A DNA stretch of 64,000 bases from positions 62,001 through 126,000 of the forward strand of contig NZ_CCDG010000021.1 in assembly GCF_000723885.1 (NCBI RefSeq), given 5' to 3'. The first letter of the stretch is position 1. Each line of letters starts with the position of its first letter. The notes under the pieces were generated by a model, which saw only the letters and a program-made list of their open reading frames with translations, had not been told where the DNA came from and did no database searches. A program made the position numbers and the translations under genes. This DNA comes from Paenibacillus camerounensis. GTDB lineage: Bacteria; Bacillota; Bacilli; Paenibacillales; Paenibacillaceae. Positions 15,724 to 24,064 of the stretch are shown here, piece by piece.

Positions 15724-16953
15724 CTACAAGCAGCTTTTGGCTTCTGACAGGTCTCTGGCTTTGAGCCTTCTATGGGCAAGAATGAGGAACGGCAGACCGA
15801 GGGCTGTAGTCAGCGCAAGCGGCACAAAGACAGCGGGACCGCTTGAGGCGCCGAACTGATCCAGCAGCAGGCCGCCAAGGATGGGGGCCATAACACCGCC
15901 GAGCCCGTTGAAGCCGATTGTTCCGAAATAGGTTCCTTTCCATTCTGGTTTGGCAATCCGGTCTATCAGCATGTCCATCATAGTGAACAGCAGTACCTCT
16001 CCGATGGTGAACAGAATGACGCCGGCCATCATCAGCCCGATCCCGCCTGCGGCACCGAACAGCAGCATACTGAGGGCAACACAGATATTACCGAGAATCA
16101 GCGGCACAATCGGCGAAAACCGGCTTGCTGTGCGGACTATCGGATATTGGACAACCAGCACCGTAACAGCATTCAGCGACAGCATATAAGAGAACACCTT
16201 GCCGCCGTCGGTGAAATGCGGATTCATTGCCAGGTATTGCGCCAGCGTTGAGCTGAAATGTCCGTAGCCGAGCACACAGAAAATGGTACCCAGCAGCACC
16301 GGCAGAAAGACGCGGTCACGACCGGTAACAGCCAGCGCGGCACGGAGCTTAGGAGCCTTAGCCGCCGGACGTTCAGGCAGGGTTGAATGGTGAATCCGAA
16401 ATTGCATGAACAATACCAGCCCGTAGGCGATATAGACAATCCCCGCGATAACAAAGGGAAAGGTCGATTCAGCAGAGCCAAGCTGAAGGCCGATAATAGG
16501 CCCGAACACAACACCAAGGTTAACTGCCGCATATCTGAGATTGAACACAAGCAGCTTATGCTCCGGCGGAGTAATATCCGATAGCATGGCCCGGGAGGTT
16601 GGCTCGAATACCGCACGGCAGATCCCGTTCAAGGTATTAACGAGGAAAAATACCCATAAATGCTGGGCGGCGGCAAAGCCGAAGAAGACGCAGGCCCAGC
16701 CGAAGACTGAGACGAGCATGACGATTTTGCGGCCGATTACATCAGAGATATAACCGCCGTAGAAGCTGATCATCACTCCGGCCAGAGAGCTGACGGCTAC
16801 CGTGAAGCCAGTCTGGGTCGGGGAAGCCCCAAGCACCTGGGTCAGATAGATGGATAAGAAAGGAATACTCATCGAGGTAACCAGCCGGCCGAACATGGTC
16901 CCGATAATAATGGTCCAGGCTAATGGATGGATATGCTGTAGACGCTGTTTCAT
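15724..16953 (-). CDS. MFS transporter, DHA1-like exporter
   Basis: A 409-residue major facilitator with twelve predicted helices. The conserved loop 2-3 motif appears as GGYISDVIGRKIVM, and the centre has a charged loop near RPAAKAPKLRAALA. This is the drug/sugar efflux type, substrate unknown. The ATG at 16953 follows AGGAGATTC. It is divergent, with 143 bases between, from an SgrR-like regulator that carries a solute-binding domain. That arrangement recalls E. coli sgrR beside the sugar exporter setA and suggests the regulator senses the exported compound. Confidence 0.85.
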   Translation of the reverse strand: MKQRLQHIHPLAWTIIIGTMFGRLVTSMSIPFLSIYLTQVLGASPTQTGFTVAVSSLAGVMISFYGGYISDVIGRKIVMLVSVFGWACVFFGFAAAQHLWVFFLVNTLNGICRAVFEPTSRAMLSDITPPEHKLLVFNLRYAAVNLGVVFGPIIGLQLGSAESTFPFVIAGIVYIAYGLVLFMQFRIHHSTLPERPAAKAPKLRAALAVTGRDRVFLPVLLGTIFCVLGYGHFSSTLAQYLAMNPHFTDGGKVFSYMLSLNAVTVLVVQYPIVRTASRFSPIVPLILGNICVALSMLLFGAAGGIGLMMAGVILFTIGEVLLFTMMDMLIDRIAKPEWKGTYFGTIGFNGLGGVMAPILGGLLLDQFGASSGPAVFVPLALTTALGLPFLILAHRRLKARDLSEAKSCL

Positions 16954-17050
16954 AAGTCGGTGAATCTCCTAATCTGCTGAATGAATTTTGAGGGACTGCC
17001 ATTCCAGGCGGTGTCATGTATAATTGTAATGTAAAAAGGGGGAAATAAAA

Positions 17051-17065
17051 GTGTAAGGTTTACAC
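17051..17065. promoter_or_regulatory. Candidate operator GTGTAA-N3-TTACAC
   Basis: A perfect 6-bp dyad in the MFS/SgrR-like divergent intergenic region, 31 bases before the regulator's start codon. Location suggests autoregulation or control of both genes. Confidence 0.45.
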
Positions 17066-17096
17066 ACTCCCTTTCACCTTTATAGGAGCGATCAGG

Positions 17097-18893
17097 ATGG
17101 ATAATCATATCTCGCATTATCTGCGGATAGCAGCCGGTTCTGGCAGTCCTTACAGGCTGCTGGAGCCGCTTCCGGCAAGTATTGATGCACTGGCTGAGGT
17201 GCTGTGCTGCACACCGCGCAACGTTAAATTTATACTGCGCCGGCTGGAAGAGGAGGGATTGATACTCTGGCAGCCGGGCAGAGGCAGGGGCCATTTCTCT
17301 ACAATCACTTTTCTGCGCAGCATGGAAGAGGTGCTGGAAGAGCAGCTGCAGGGACTGATGGGCAAAGGGAAGGTCAAGCAGGGAATAGAGCTAATCGGCC
17401 TTCCGGAAGTTCAAGGTCCGCTGAAGGAAAGGCTGCTGGCCGTCCTGAATAAGCAAATGGGCTACCATAGTGAAGCAGAGAGCACCACAGGGCTTGATAT
17501 TCTGCGGATTATCAGCAACCGGCATGTGCTTGCGCTGGATACGGCCTCTGTCTACACCGCTTTTGAAGCTTTTTTACTTGGTCAAATTTACAGCACACTT
17601 ATAACCTACGAAGCGTCCAGCGATAGCTTTATGCCTGCGCTTGCTCATATGTGGGAAGTTAACGAAGCGTGCACCAGCTACGTGTTCTATCTGCGTAAAG
17701 GCGTCCGCTTCCATCACGGACGGGTTATGACCTCCACAGATGTTAAGCACACACTGATGAGGCTCAAGGAATTGGATAGTCCGGCGATATGGCATTTCCA
17801 GAATATTGCGGGTATAGAGCTGCTTGGTGATCACCGGATCCGTTTTGACCTGTCACGCCCGAACCGTTTTTTTCTGCATACATTAAGCTCCATCTATATG
17901 TCCATTGTTCCATATGATCTGGAGTTTAATCCGCTTAGCCCGGCCGGAACCGGTCCATACCGGGTAACCAGGCTGAGCGGTGATGTGGTTGAACTTGCGG
18001 CCTTCGATGAGTACTACGGTATACGTCCGCTGCTGGACCGGGTGGAGATCTGGACATTGCCGGATCAATGGGCCAGCGTACGCCAGTATCAGCTGCCGGA
18101 AGCGGGGGAGGTCCGTCCTTCCTCAGCCGCTTGCATCAATAACAGCATCGATTATCCGGCGCTGGGATGCAGGTATCTCCTCACCAATTTCCGCAAAAAG
18201 GGCCTGCAGCACAACCGGCCATTCCGTCAGGCTATGAGACTCTTATATCATCCGCTGTCCTTGAAGAAGGAGCTTGGCGGGAACCGGATTACCCCGGCAG
18301 CGAGTTTTTTGCCCTGGCTGAGCCGTCAGGCCAACTTCAGCGAACCTTCTCCAGATGCTATTAAGAAGCAGCTTAAGTTAAGCGGCTATAACGGTGAATA
18401 TATAACCTTGGCGTATACCAGCAAAAAGGATGAACGCGATGAGGCCGAATGGCTGCAGCGCCGCGGAGCTTCAGCAGGTATAGCCTTCAAGCTGCTGGAA
18501 TACAAGGATTTTCAGCTGGAAGAGATCATCAGCCGGGCGGATTTTGTATTTTCTGAAGAGGTGCTTGAGGATGACTGGCAGTGGGGAATGATCAATTACT
18601 TTGTTAACAGGTCTAACCATCTGCATGGACTCCTGCTGGATAGCCAGCTGGCCGTGATTACACAGAAGGTCAGCTCATTCATGGAGCTGGATGACAAGAG
18701 CAGAAGCAGTATGCTGCAGCAGACGGAGGATCTTTTACGTGATAATGCCTGGGTGCTTTACGGGTGCCATCTGAACAAAAGAGCCCAGCATAATCAGAGC
18801 CTGTTCGGTCTGCATACCGGCTCGTTTGGATTTCTCGATATTTCGAAGCTGTGGATTAAATCAAGCTTTCCGGAGGGAAGCGTGGAGAGCTAA
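17097..18893 (+). CDS. SgrR-like transcriptional regulator with solute-binding domain
   Basis: A 598-residue protein joining an N-terminal SgrR-type winged helix (PASIDALAEVLCCTPRNVKFILRRLEEEGLILWQPGRGRGHFS, about 27-70) to an ABC-type extracellular solute-binding family 5 domain used inside the cell as a ligand sensor (about 150-590; YSTLITYE, PALAHMWEVNEACTSYVFYLRKGVRFHHGRVMTSTDVKHTLMRL, SPAGTGPYRV). There is no signal peptide, consistent with cytoplasmic sensing. The E. coli relative responds to sugar-phosphate stress and controls sgrS and setA; here the divergent MFS gene is the obvious target. The ligand could equally be a peptide, since family 5 proteins often bind peptides. Confidence 0.86.
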   Translation: MDNHISHYLRIAAGSGSPYRLLEPLPASIDALAEVLCCTPRNVKFILRRLEEEGLILWQPGRGRGHFSTITFLRSMEEVLEEQLQGLMGKGKVKQGIELIGLPEVQGPLKERLLAVLNKQMGYHSEAESTTGLDILRIISNRHVLALDTASVYTAFEAFLLGQIYSTLITYEASSDSFMPALAHMWEVNEACTSYVFYLRKGVRFHHGRVMTSTDVKHTLMRLKELDSPAIWHFQNIAGIELLGDHRIRFDLSRPNRFFLHTLSSIYMSIVPYDLEFNPLSPAGTGPYRVTRLSGDVVELAAFDEYYGIRPLLDRVEIWTLPDQWASVRQYQLPEAGEVRPSSAACINNSIDYPALGCRYLLTNFRKKGLQHNRPFRQAMRLLYHPLSLKKELGGNRITPAASFLPWLSRQANFSEPSPDAIKKQLKLSGYNGEYITLAYTSKKDERDEAEWLQRRGASAGIAFKLLEYKDFQLEEIISRADFVFSEEVLEDDWQWGMINYFVNRSNHLHGLLLDSQLAVITQKVSSFMELDDKSRSSMLQQTEDLLRDNAWVLYGCHLNKRAQHNQSLFGLHTGSFGFLDISKLWIKSSFPEGSVES

Positions 18894-18988
18894 CGTTTTC
18901 TTTTTGCGGCAGAGGGTATAGAGTATAAGATATGCGAGTTCACAGGCGTTCCCGAAATCATAACGAAGGATAACAGGAGGCAGCCAGG

Positions 18989-19876
18989 ATGGAAAAACGA
19001 AAATACGGCAATACGGATATGGAAGTTAGTGTGCTGGGCTTCGGCGGCTCGGAAATCCGCGGTTCTGGCCAGCAGACGGTAGACCGTCTGCTGGGAAGCG
19101 CAGTGGATGCAGGGCTCAATCTGATTGATACGGCTGAATGCTACGGAGACAGCGAGGAGCTTATCGGTAAGGCACTCGGCTCGCGCCGCAGTGACTATTA
19201 TCTGTTTACCAAATGCGGTCATTCCGCAGGTCTGGAATATCCGGATTGGGACCTGGCTATGCTGGAAAAGAGTATTGACCGCAGCCTCAAGCGCCTGCAG
19301 ACTGACTACGTGGATATGATACACCTGCACAGCTGCCGGGAAGAGGTGCTGCGTGACGGAGGCGTGATTGAAGTGCTGCAGCGGGCTAAAGAAGCAGGCA
19401 AAACACGTTATATCGGCTACAGCGGTGACCGCAAGGATGCACTCTATGCAGTGCAGACCGGCGTGTTTGACAGCCTGCAAATCTCGGTCAACATAGCAGA
19501 TCAGGAGGCTATTGACCTGACATTGGGCGAAGCAGTCAAAAGGAATATAGGCGTAACTGCGAAACGCCCGATCGCCAATGCCGCCTGGATGTCCGAAAGC
19601 GTGGATGAGAGTGATTATTCTTATATTTACTGGAAACGGCTGCGTGAATTGACCTACGGTTTTTTAGCGGACCCGCAAAAAGCAGTTGGGACGGCGCTGC
19701 GTTTCACGCTCAGTACACCAGGAGTGCATACAGCCATTGTCGGTACTACCAAGCCTGAACGCTGGCAGCAGAATGCGGCACTGTTAAGCGGGGGCGCTTT
19801 GCCTGCAGAGCAGTACGAGGAGATCCGCAGCCTTTGGCGGAGTATGGCTGGTGCAGATTGGGTGGGCCAGACCTAA
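18989..19876 (+). CDS. Aldo/keto reductase
   Basis: A 295-residue NADPH-dependent oxidoreductase with a TIM-barrel fold. The catalytic tetrad is visible: Asp and Tyr in LIDTAECYGDSEELIGKAL, Lys in YLFTKCGH and His in DYVDMIHLHSC. The C-terminal NADP-binding segment is TPGVHTAIVGTTKPERWQQN. Physiological substrate unknown; the short, tetrad-complete type is often a general carbonyl reductase. AGGAGG upstream supports the ATG. It follows the SgrR-like gene by 95 bases without an evident terminator. Confidence 0.9.
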   Translation: MEKRKYGNTDMEVSVLGFGGSEIRGSGQQTVDRLLGSAVDAGLNLIDTAECYGDSEELIGKALGSRRSDYYLFTKCGHSAGLEYPDWDLAMLEKSIDRSLKRLQTDYVDMIHLHSCREEVLRDGGVIEVLQRAKEAGKTRYIGYSGDRKDALYAVQTGVFDSLQISVNIADQEAIDLTLGEAVKRNIGVTAKRPIANAAWMSESVDESDYSYIYWKRLRELTYGFLADPQKAVGTALRFTLSTPGVHTAIVGTTKPERWQQNAALLSGGALPAEQYEEIRSLWRSMAGADWVGQT

Positions 19877-20015
19877 ACCGGTTTTCATGATAACGGGCTG
19901 GGGCTCATGCCGTTTTTACGGTGTGGGCTCTTTATTTTGCATATAGTCATGGATCGGCTGGCAGAAAATTAGTTCATCAGTTTAAGGGAATACGGAACAT
20001 TGGATTAGCTTAGAT

Positions 20016-20052
20016 AAAAAAGGGGAGCCCCGTACCAAACGGTGCTCCCCTT
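20016..20052 (-). terminator. Terminator of the small zinc-ribbon gene
   Basis: GGGGAGC (20022-20028) pairs with GCTCCCC (20044-20050), with CCGT/ACGG inside; on the minus strand it is followed by CCTTTTTTATC. Confidence 0.82.
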
Positions 20053-20097
20053 CACTATGAGTGCTGGAAACAGACCGTGCTAAGCCGGGACAGCGAG

Positions 20098-20265
20098 CTA
20101 GACCGCCTGCTTGCCGTCACACTTTTTGCAGACATCCAGCTTGCCGCCGTCCGCTTTTTTGCCGATATAGAGCAGCTTGATCCGTGTACTGCCGCAGATT
20201 GGACAGGTTCCTCTGCTGCGGGACGGCATCCGCCAGAGTGCTTTACCGCGTTTGTTCTTGGACAT
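20098..20265 (-). CDS. 55-residue zinc-ribbon protein
   Basis: A very basic small protein (MSKNKRGKALWRMPSRSRG) with one zinc ribbon formed by CPICGSTRIKLLYI and VCKKC near the C-terminus. The fold and charge suggest nucleic-acid or ribosome association, as inference only. I start at ATG 20265 because AAGGTGGG is placed correctly; a codon at 20283 is also in frame. It has its own terminator and is a single-gene unit. Confidence 0.72.
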   Translation of the reverse strand: MSKNKRGKALWRMPSRSRGTCPICGSTRIKLLYIGKKADGGKLDVCKKCDGKQAV

Positions 20266-20413
20266 GAGTATTCCCACCTTCACTCGTTATACCCTATCCT
20301 ATGCCTGTCCTGATCTGACTAGTACTTTTCATATTGACATACCAGTTATTACTAATATAGTGTGAAGGCTGTATATTCATAATCATTCGGTATAACGATT
20401 ACAGGAGGCAGCT

Positions 20414-20983
20414 ATGCATACTTTCATCTACATGGTAAGGCACGGTGATTCACCAAAGAATGAAGGCAACGAAAGAACCAGAGGGCTGACGGGGAAGGGG
20501 AAAGCGGATGTATTCCGGGTAACTGATTTGCTGAAGCGGGAAGAGATCGAGGTGTTTGTATCAAGCCCGTATCAAAGAGCGGTCCTAACCATTGAGCATT
20601 TGGCTCAAGCCAGCGGCAAGGAAATACTATTGTATGAAGAGCTTAAGGAAAGGATTTTTCTGAATGAAGACAAGCGCCTGCCTGATGAGGTGTTGGTCCC
20701 TTTATTGGAGAAGTCTTTTATAGACCCCGATTATTCATTACCGGGCGGCGAATCGAATGCGGATTGTCAGGGCCGGGCGATGACTGTGGTCAAAGAGCTG
20801 TTACAGGAGCATAAGGGGAAAAAGATAGCTATAGGCACCCACGGTGCTGTGATGGTCTTAATTATGAATGCTTTTGATTCAAAATATGATCTGGATTTCC
20901 TGCTGGGCTTGTCCAAGCCCGATGTATACAGACTGGAGTTCGACGGGGTTGAGCTGGTTGAAGTTGTGAGGCTGTGGAGTTAA
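20414..20983 (+). CDS. Histidine phosphatase family protein
   Basis: A 189-residue phosphoglycerate-mutase-like phosphatase. The catalytic RHG motif appears as MVRHGDSPKN at residues 7-16, the second Arg in SSPYQRAVLT, and the second catalytic His in GTHGAVM near residue 140. Two-His phosphatases act on sugar phosphates, phosphoproteins or cobalamin intermediates; nothing here narrows it. AGGAGGCAGCT precedes the ATG. It is a single-gene unit. Confidence 0.88.
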   Translation: MHTFIYMVRHGDSPKNEGNERTRGLTGKGKADVFRVTDLLKREEIEVFVSSPYQRAVLTIEHLAQASGKEILLYEELKERIFLNEDKRLPDEVLVPLLEKSFIDPDYSLPGGESNADCQGRAMTVVKELLQEHKGKKIAIGTHGAVMVLIMNAFDSKYDLDFLLGLSKPDVYRLEFDGVELVEVVRLWS

Positions 20984-21056
20984 TGATAGTAACTGCTAGT
21001 TCATAGACAGCGCCAGCCGCAGATTATAGCTATATTGCAGGCTGGCGCTGCTCCGT

Positions 21057-21473
21057 TTACATGCTTTTCTGGTATTGAACGATCAGATAGTGACTCATGA
21101 AATGGTAGATCAGAAATACAACCACTACAGCGAGGGTCACCCATAACGGGGCTGAAATAAGGATAGTAACATAGGCGATCGCCATGATCAGCCATTGTGT
21201 GATGTCTGCAGCTTTGGCTTTGGCGCGGTTGCGGATCACCGTATTCCGTTCGTCGTTATAATCGATGCGCGCTTGTTTGTCTAGCTCAGGGTTCTTGCGT
21301 GCTGCACGGATCATTAACAGATTAGATATACTAACCCCCGCACTGCCTGCCCCGATTCCGATCAACACACCTGAGACCGCCTTGAATTCCTCATTGTTAA
21401 AAAAGAAGCTCGCCGCAACCGCGCAGATCCCCATGAATAGCAATATTCCGTAGAAAGCTCGTGATCTTCTCAT
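21057..21473 (-). CDS. Four-helix membrane protein paired with an XRE regulator
   Basis: A 138-residue membrane protein with two hydrophobic hairpins (about 7-25 and 32-52, then 93-110 and 111-128) joined by a charged cytoplasmic loop (RAARKNPELDKQARIDYNDERNTVIRN, given in part). Its ATG overlaps the stop of the XRE regulator by four bases and GAGGAGG lies inside that gene, so the two are translationally coupled. Proteins like this beside YonR-type regulators are common in Bacillales; function unknown. Confidence 0.68.
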   Translation of the reverse strand: MRRSRAFYGILLFMGICAVAASFFFNNEEFKAVSGVLIGIGAGSAGVSISNLLMIRAARKNPELDKQARIDYNDERNTVIRNRAKAKAADITQWLIMAIAYVTILISAPLWVTLAVVVVFLIYHFMSHYLIVQYQKSM

Positions 21474-21673
21474 TTCTGTTCCTCCTCGTAGATAAAAATC
21501 TCCTCAACGGACAGGTTAAAATAACGGGCGATTTTAAAAGCCAAAATGATGGAAGGGTTGTATCTTCCGTTTTCGAGCGAGCCTATTGTCTGTCTGGATA
21601 CTTCCAAGGCAGCTGCAAGCTCTTCCTGCTTAATACCGTGCTGTTTGCGTATTTCCTCAAGCCTGTTTTTCAA
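21470..21673 (-). CDS. XRE-family transcriptional regulator (YonR-like)
   Basis: A 67-residue regulator made almost entirely of one helix-turn-helix: IRKQHGIKQEELAAALEVSRQTIGSLENGRYNPSIILAFKIARYFNLSVEEIF. It reads from TTG 21673 with AGGTGATTAT upstream. A 22-bp perfect palindrome lies between its promoter and ribosome site, so it very likely represses its own two-gene operon with the membrane protein. Confidence 0.9.
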   Translation of the reverse strand: MKNRLEEIRKQHGIKQEELAAALEVSRQTIGSLENGRYNPSIILAFKIARYFNLSVEEIFIYEEEQK

Positions 21674-21693
21674 ATAATCACCTCACTGTGACA

Positions 21694-21747
21694 GATGGAA
21701 AGCATGCTTTCCATCATTAACATAGCATTAAAAACGGAAAATGTAAA
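21694..21747 (-). promoter_or_regulatory. Promoter and 22-bp operator of the XRE operon
   Basis: Read on the minus strand: -35 TTTACA (21747-21742), 17 bases, -10 TATGTT (21724-21719), then at once a perfect palindrome at 21715-21694 with half-site GATGGAAAGCA. A further TGGAAAG half-site lies upstream of the -35. Position at the transcription start suggests repression by the encoded XRE protein. Confidence 0.7.
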
Positions 21748-22023
21748 GGTTACTTTCCATTTTGGTGAGATTATATTATAGGGTGCTGTCAGCTCGGAAT
21801 TCGTTATTTCAGGTGAAAAAGCTGTCCATTTTAGGCCGAAAAAACAGCGTATAACATAAATTATACGCTGTTTTACTTTAAATCGATTTTTATTACATCA
21901 CACGGACAAGAATCCGGCTTAAAGAACGCTCTATTTACCATTATAATCCAGAGTGTAAACAGACTTCATCTGTAATTCCATCCGTCATGCTATAATGATT
22001 CAAAAACGAACAGGTGGAGAGTT
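21748..22023. other. Gene-free spacer between divergent genes, with orphan hairpin
   Basis: No supported coding frame. The notable element is a perfect 14-bp stem, AAAACAGCGTATAA at 21841-21854 pairing with 21861-21874 around a six-base loop, flanked by A- and T-runs so that it resembles a bidirectional terminator. No annotated gene ends here. Confidence 0.55.
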
Positions 22024-23244
22024 ATGACAACTGGAAAATCAGGCGCTGTCCAAAAATGGAGATCGGACAAGCTTTCACATTTAGGCTCTTCCATTTTTGC
22101 TGAGGTGGCAGAGTGGAAGGAGGAGGCGATCCGCTCCGGTCTTGAAATTATTGATCTGGGCATAGGCAGTCCGGATCAGGCGCCCGCCCCTGAAATCCGA
22201 GAAGCGTTAAGTGCGGCAGTGCTCCGGGATGACAGCTATTCTTACCCGGCTTCCAAGGGCAGCAGTGCCTTCCGTGAGCAGGCTGCCAAGTGGATGAGCT
22301 GGCGGTTTGGAGTGGAGGTTAATCCTGAAGAGGAGCTGGTGTCTCTGATGGGTTCACAGGACGGGCTGGCCCATCTGGCTTTGGCCGTATGCAATCCCGG
22401 TGATCTGGCAATTGTGCCCGATCCGGGGTATCCCATTTATTCAGGATCACTTGCTATCGCCGGGGTGAGGGCATGGCCGCTGCCGCTGCTGGCGGAGAAT
22501 GATTTCCTGCCTGATCTGGACAGCATTCCGGATGAGGTGTGGCGAGAGGCTGCTTTTATCCTGCTTGCCTTTCCGGGGAATCCGGTTTCGGTAACGGCCG
22601 ATTATGCATACATGGAGAAGCTGGTGGCGCTGGCTCTGAAATGGGAGGTGCTGATCATCCATGATCTGGCCTACTCGGAAATGGGCTTTGACGGCTACCG
22701 TCCGCTGAGCGTCCTGCAGGTACCTGGAGCGATACATACAGCGGTTGAATTTCATTCCTTTTCCAAAAGCTTCAACATGGCCGGCTGCCGCATCGGCTTC
22801 ATGACCGGTAACCGTGAAGCAGTGGGTGCGCTCCGTGAACTCAAGAGTAATGTCGATTACGGGGTATTTAATCCGGTGCAGGAGGCAGCGGTGCTGGCCT
22901 TGGAGCTGGCGATGCAGGGAGATGGACGGCTTGAGGTTGCTCCGCTCTATGAACGCAGACGGGATGTATTCGTGCAGGCGCTGGCTGAGGAAGGCTGGGG
23001 CGTTCCGAGCCCGAAGGCTACGATGTTTATCTGGGCACCGCTGCCGGAGGTGTTTTGCGCAGGTCAGACCGGGCGGTCACGGAGGTTTGCGCAGGAGCTG
23101 CTGCTAAAGACCGGAGTGGCAATTATTCCGGGGGATGCTTTTGGCGCACAGGGTGAAGGGTTTGTACGGATTGCGCTGGTGGAGGATGAAGGACGGCTTA
23201 TTCAGGCAGCGCAGAGAATCGGCAGTTTCGTACAGGCTCTGTAA
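22024..23244 (+). CDS. Class I/II PLP-dependent aminotransferase (DapL-like)
   Basis: A 406-residue fold-type I aminotransferase. The N-terminal IIDLGIGSPDQAP, SYPASKGSSAFREQAAKWM, PDPGYPIY, and LAFPGNPVSVTADYAYMEKLV are standard; the PLP lysine is in HSFSKSFNMAGCRIGF near residue 250, and FVRIALVEDE carries the carboxylate-binding Arg. Layout resembles LL-diaminopimelate aminotransferase and related alanine/aspartate enzymes; I cannot decide the substrate. GGTGGAGAG precedes the ATG. It is a single-gene unit with its own terminator. Confidence 0.87.
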   Translation: MTTGKSGAVQKWRSDKLSHLGSSIFAEVAEWKEEAIRSGLEIIDLGIGSPDQAPAPEIREALSAAVLRDDSYSYPASKGSSAFREQAAKWMSWRFGVEVNPEEELVSLMGSQDGLAHLALAVCNPGDLAIVPDPGYPIYSGSLAIAGVRAWPLPLLAENDFLPDLDSIPDEVWREAAFILLAFPGNPVSVTADYAYMEKLVALALKWEVLIIHDLAYSEMGFDGYRPLSVLQVPGAIHTAVEFHSFSKSFNMAGCRIGFMTGNREAVGALRELKSNVDYGVFNPVQEAAVLALELAMQGDGRLEVAPLYERRRDVFVQALAEEGWGVPSPKATMFIWAPLPEVFCAGQTGRSRRFAQELLLKTGVAIIPGDAFGAQGEGFVRIALVEDEGRLIQAAQRIGSFVQAL

Positions 23245-23253
23245 TAGAAAGAA

Positions 23254-23287
23254 CAAAAAGGACTTCCTGCAGTGGAAGCCCTTTTTG
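23254..23287. terminator. Bidirectional terminator
   Basis: CAAAAAGG, then CTTCC, pairs with GGAAG, then CCTTTTTG, giving A- and T-runs on both sides between two convergent genes. Confidence 0.88.
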
Positions 23288-23299
23288 TTTTGAAGCAAT

Positions 23300-24043
23300 C
23301 TATTGCGGCTGAGCGGGGCGAAGCTTTTGAAACAGACAGATTCCTAGCAGTCCTAAGCATGCAGCATCAACGATTCTCACAACATGTACGCCGTAGCTCT
23401 GTAAGGATACCGGGGCTATAACGTACCAGACCAATAGGATGACGATAGCCAAGAGACACACGGCCGCCCAGAAGATCGCTTTTTGCTTAACCGATATGCT
23501 GGAAGGCTCCTGCATGTTAGAACGGCTCCTGTAAACCAGATAAATGAAGATCAGACTGAGTCCGAGCAGTGTACTGCCATGCTGCAGGAATTTGTATAAC
23601 GGAATGCTGTGACCGTACACGCTGAACATGTGATTAAAGAACCCGGGGAATTTTGTCACCATAACCCCCTGCTTATGGGTAAAAGCATCCCAGGCCACAT
23701 GCGTGAGCATGCCGAAGAGTGCTGAATAGAGGAAGACGAATACCCGGATAACAGGATTTGCAGCTGCACGGTGTGTGTAAGTGTCCTGGAGATAATGCGG
23801 CAGATGGCTCATAAAAGTCTTGTGCACAAAGTAGTGATAGATCAGATAAAAGACCGCAACCAGCGGCAGATTAAATACAAAAAATCCGGTAAATGAATGT
23901 CCGATCTCGGCAACCGGCCTGCCTCTGACAAAGTATTCGAAATCCGGTGACATGCTGCCCAGGACCATCGCGGAAAAATGAACGTAAGTGCTTTTGCGGG
24001 AAAAGGGTAATAGAATTGCCGGGTGTGCAAAAGTTAAGGGCAT
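23300..24043 (-). CDS. DUF4184 family membrane protein
   Basis: A 247-residue membrane protein with about six hydrophobic segments. The N-terminus PLTFAHPAILLPF and the motif MVLGSMSPDFEYFVRG, followed by GHSFTGFFVFNLP and HVAWDAFTHKQG, are the conserved His/Asp-containing signature of DUF4184, related to the metal-dependent membrane hydrolases of the YdjM type. Reaction unknown. It is downstream of, and 21 bases from, the propeller gene and probably cotranscribed. Confidence 0.85.
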   Translation of the reverse strand: MPLTFAHPAILLPFSRKSTYVHFSAMVLGSMSPDFEYFVRGRPVAEIGHSFTGFFVFNLPLVAVFYLIYHYFVHKTFMSHLPHYLQDTYTHRAAANPVIRVFVFLYSALFGMLTHVAWDAFTHKQGVMVTKFPGFFNHMFSVYGHSIPLYKFLQHGSTLLGLSLIFIYLVYRSRSNMQEPSSISVKQKAIFWAAVCLLAIVILLVWYVIAPVSLQSYGVHVVRIVDAACLGLLGICLFQKLRPAQPQ

Positions 24044-24064
24044 GATTATAATCTCCTGGTTTGT

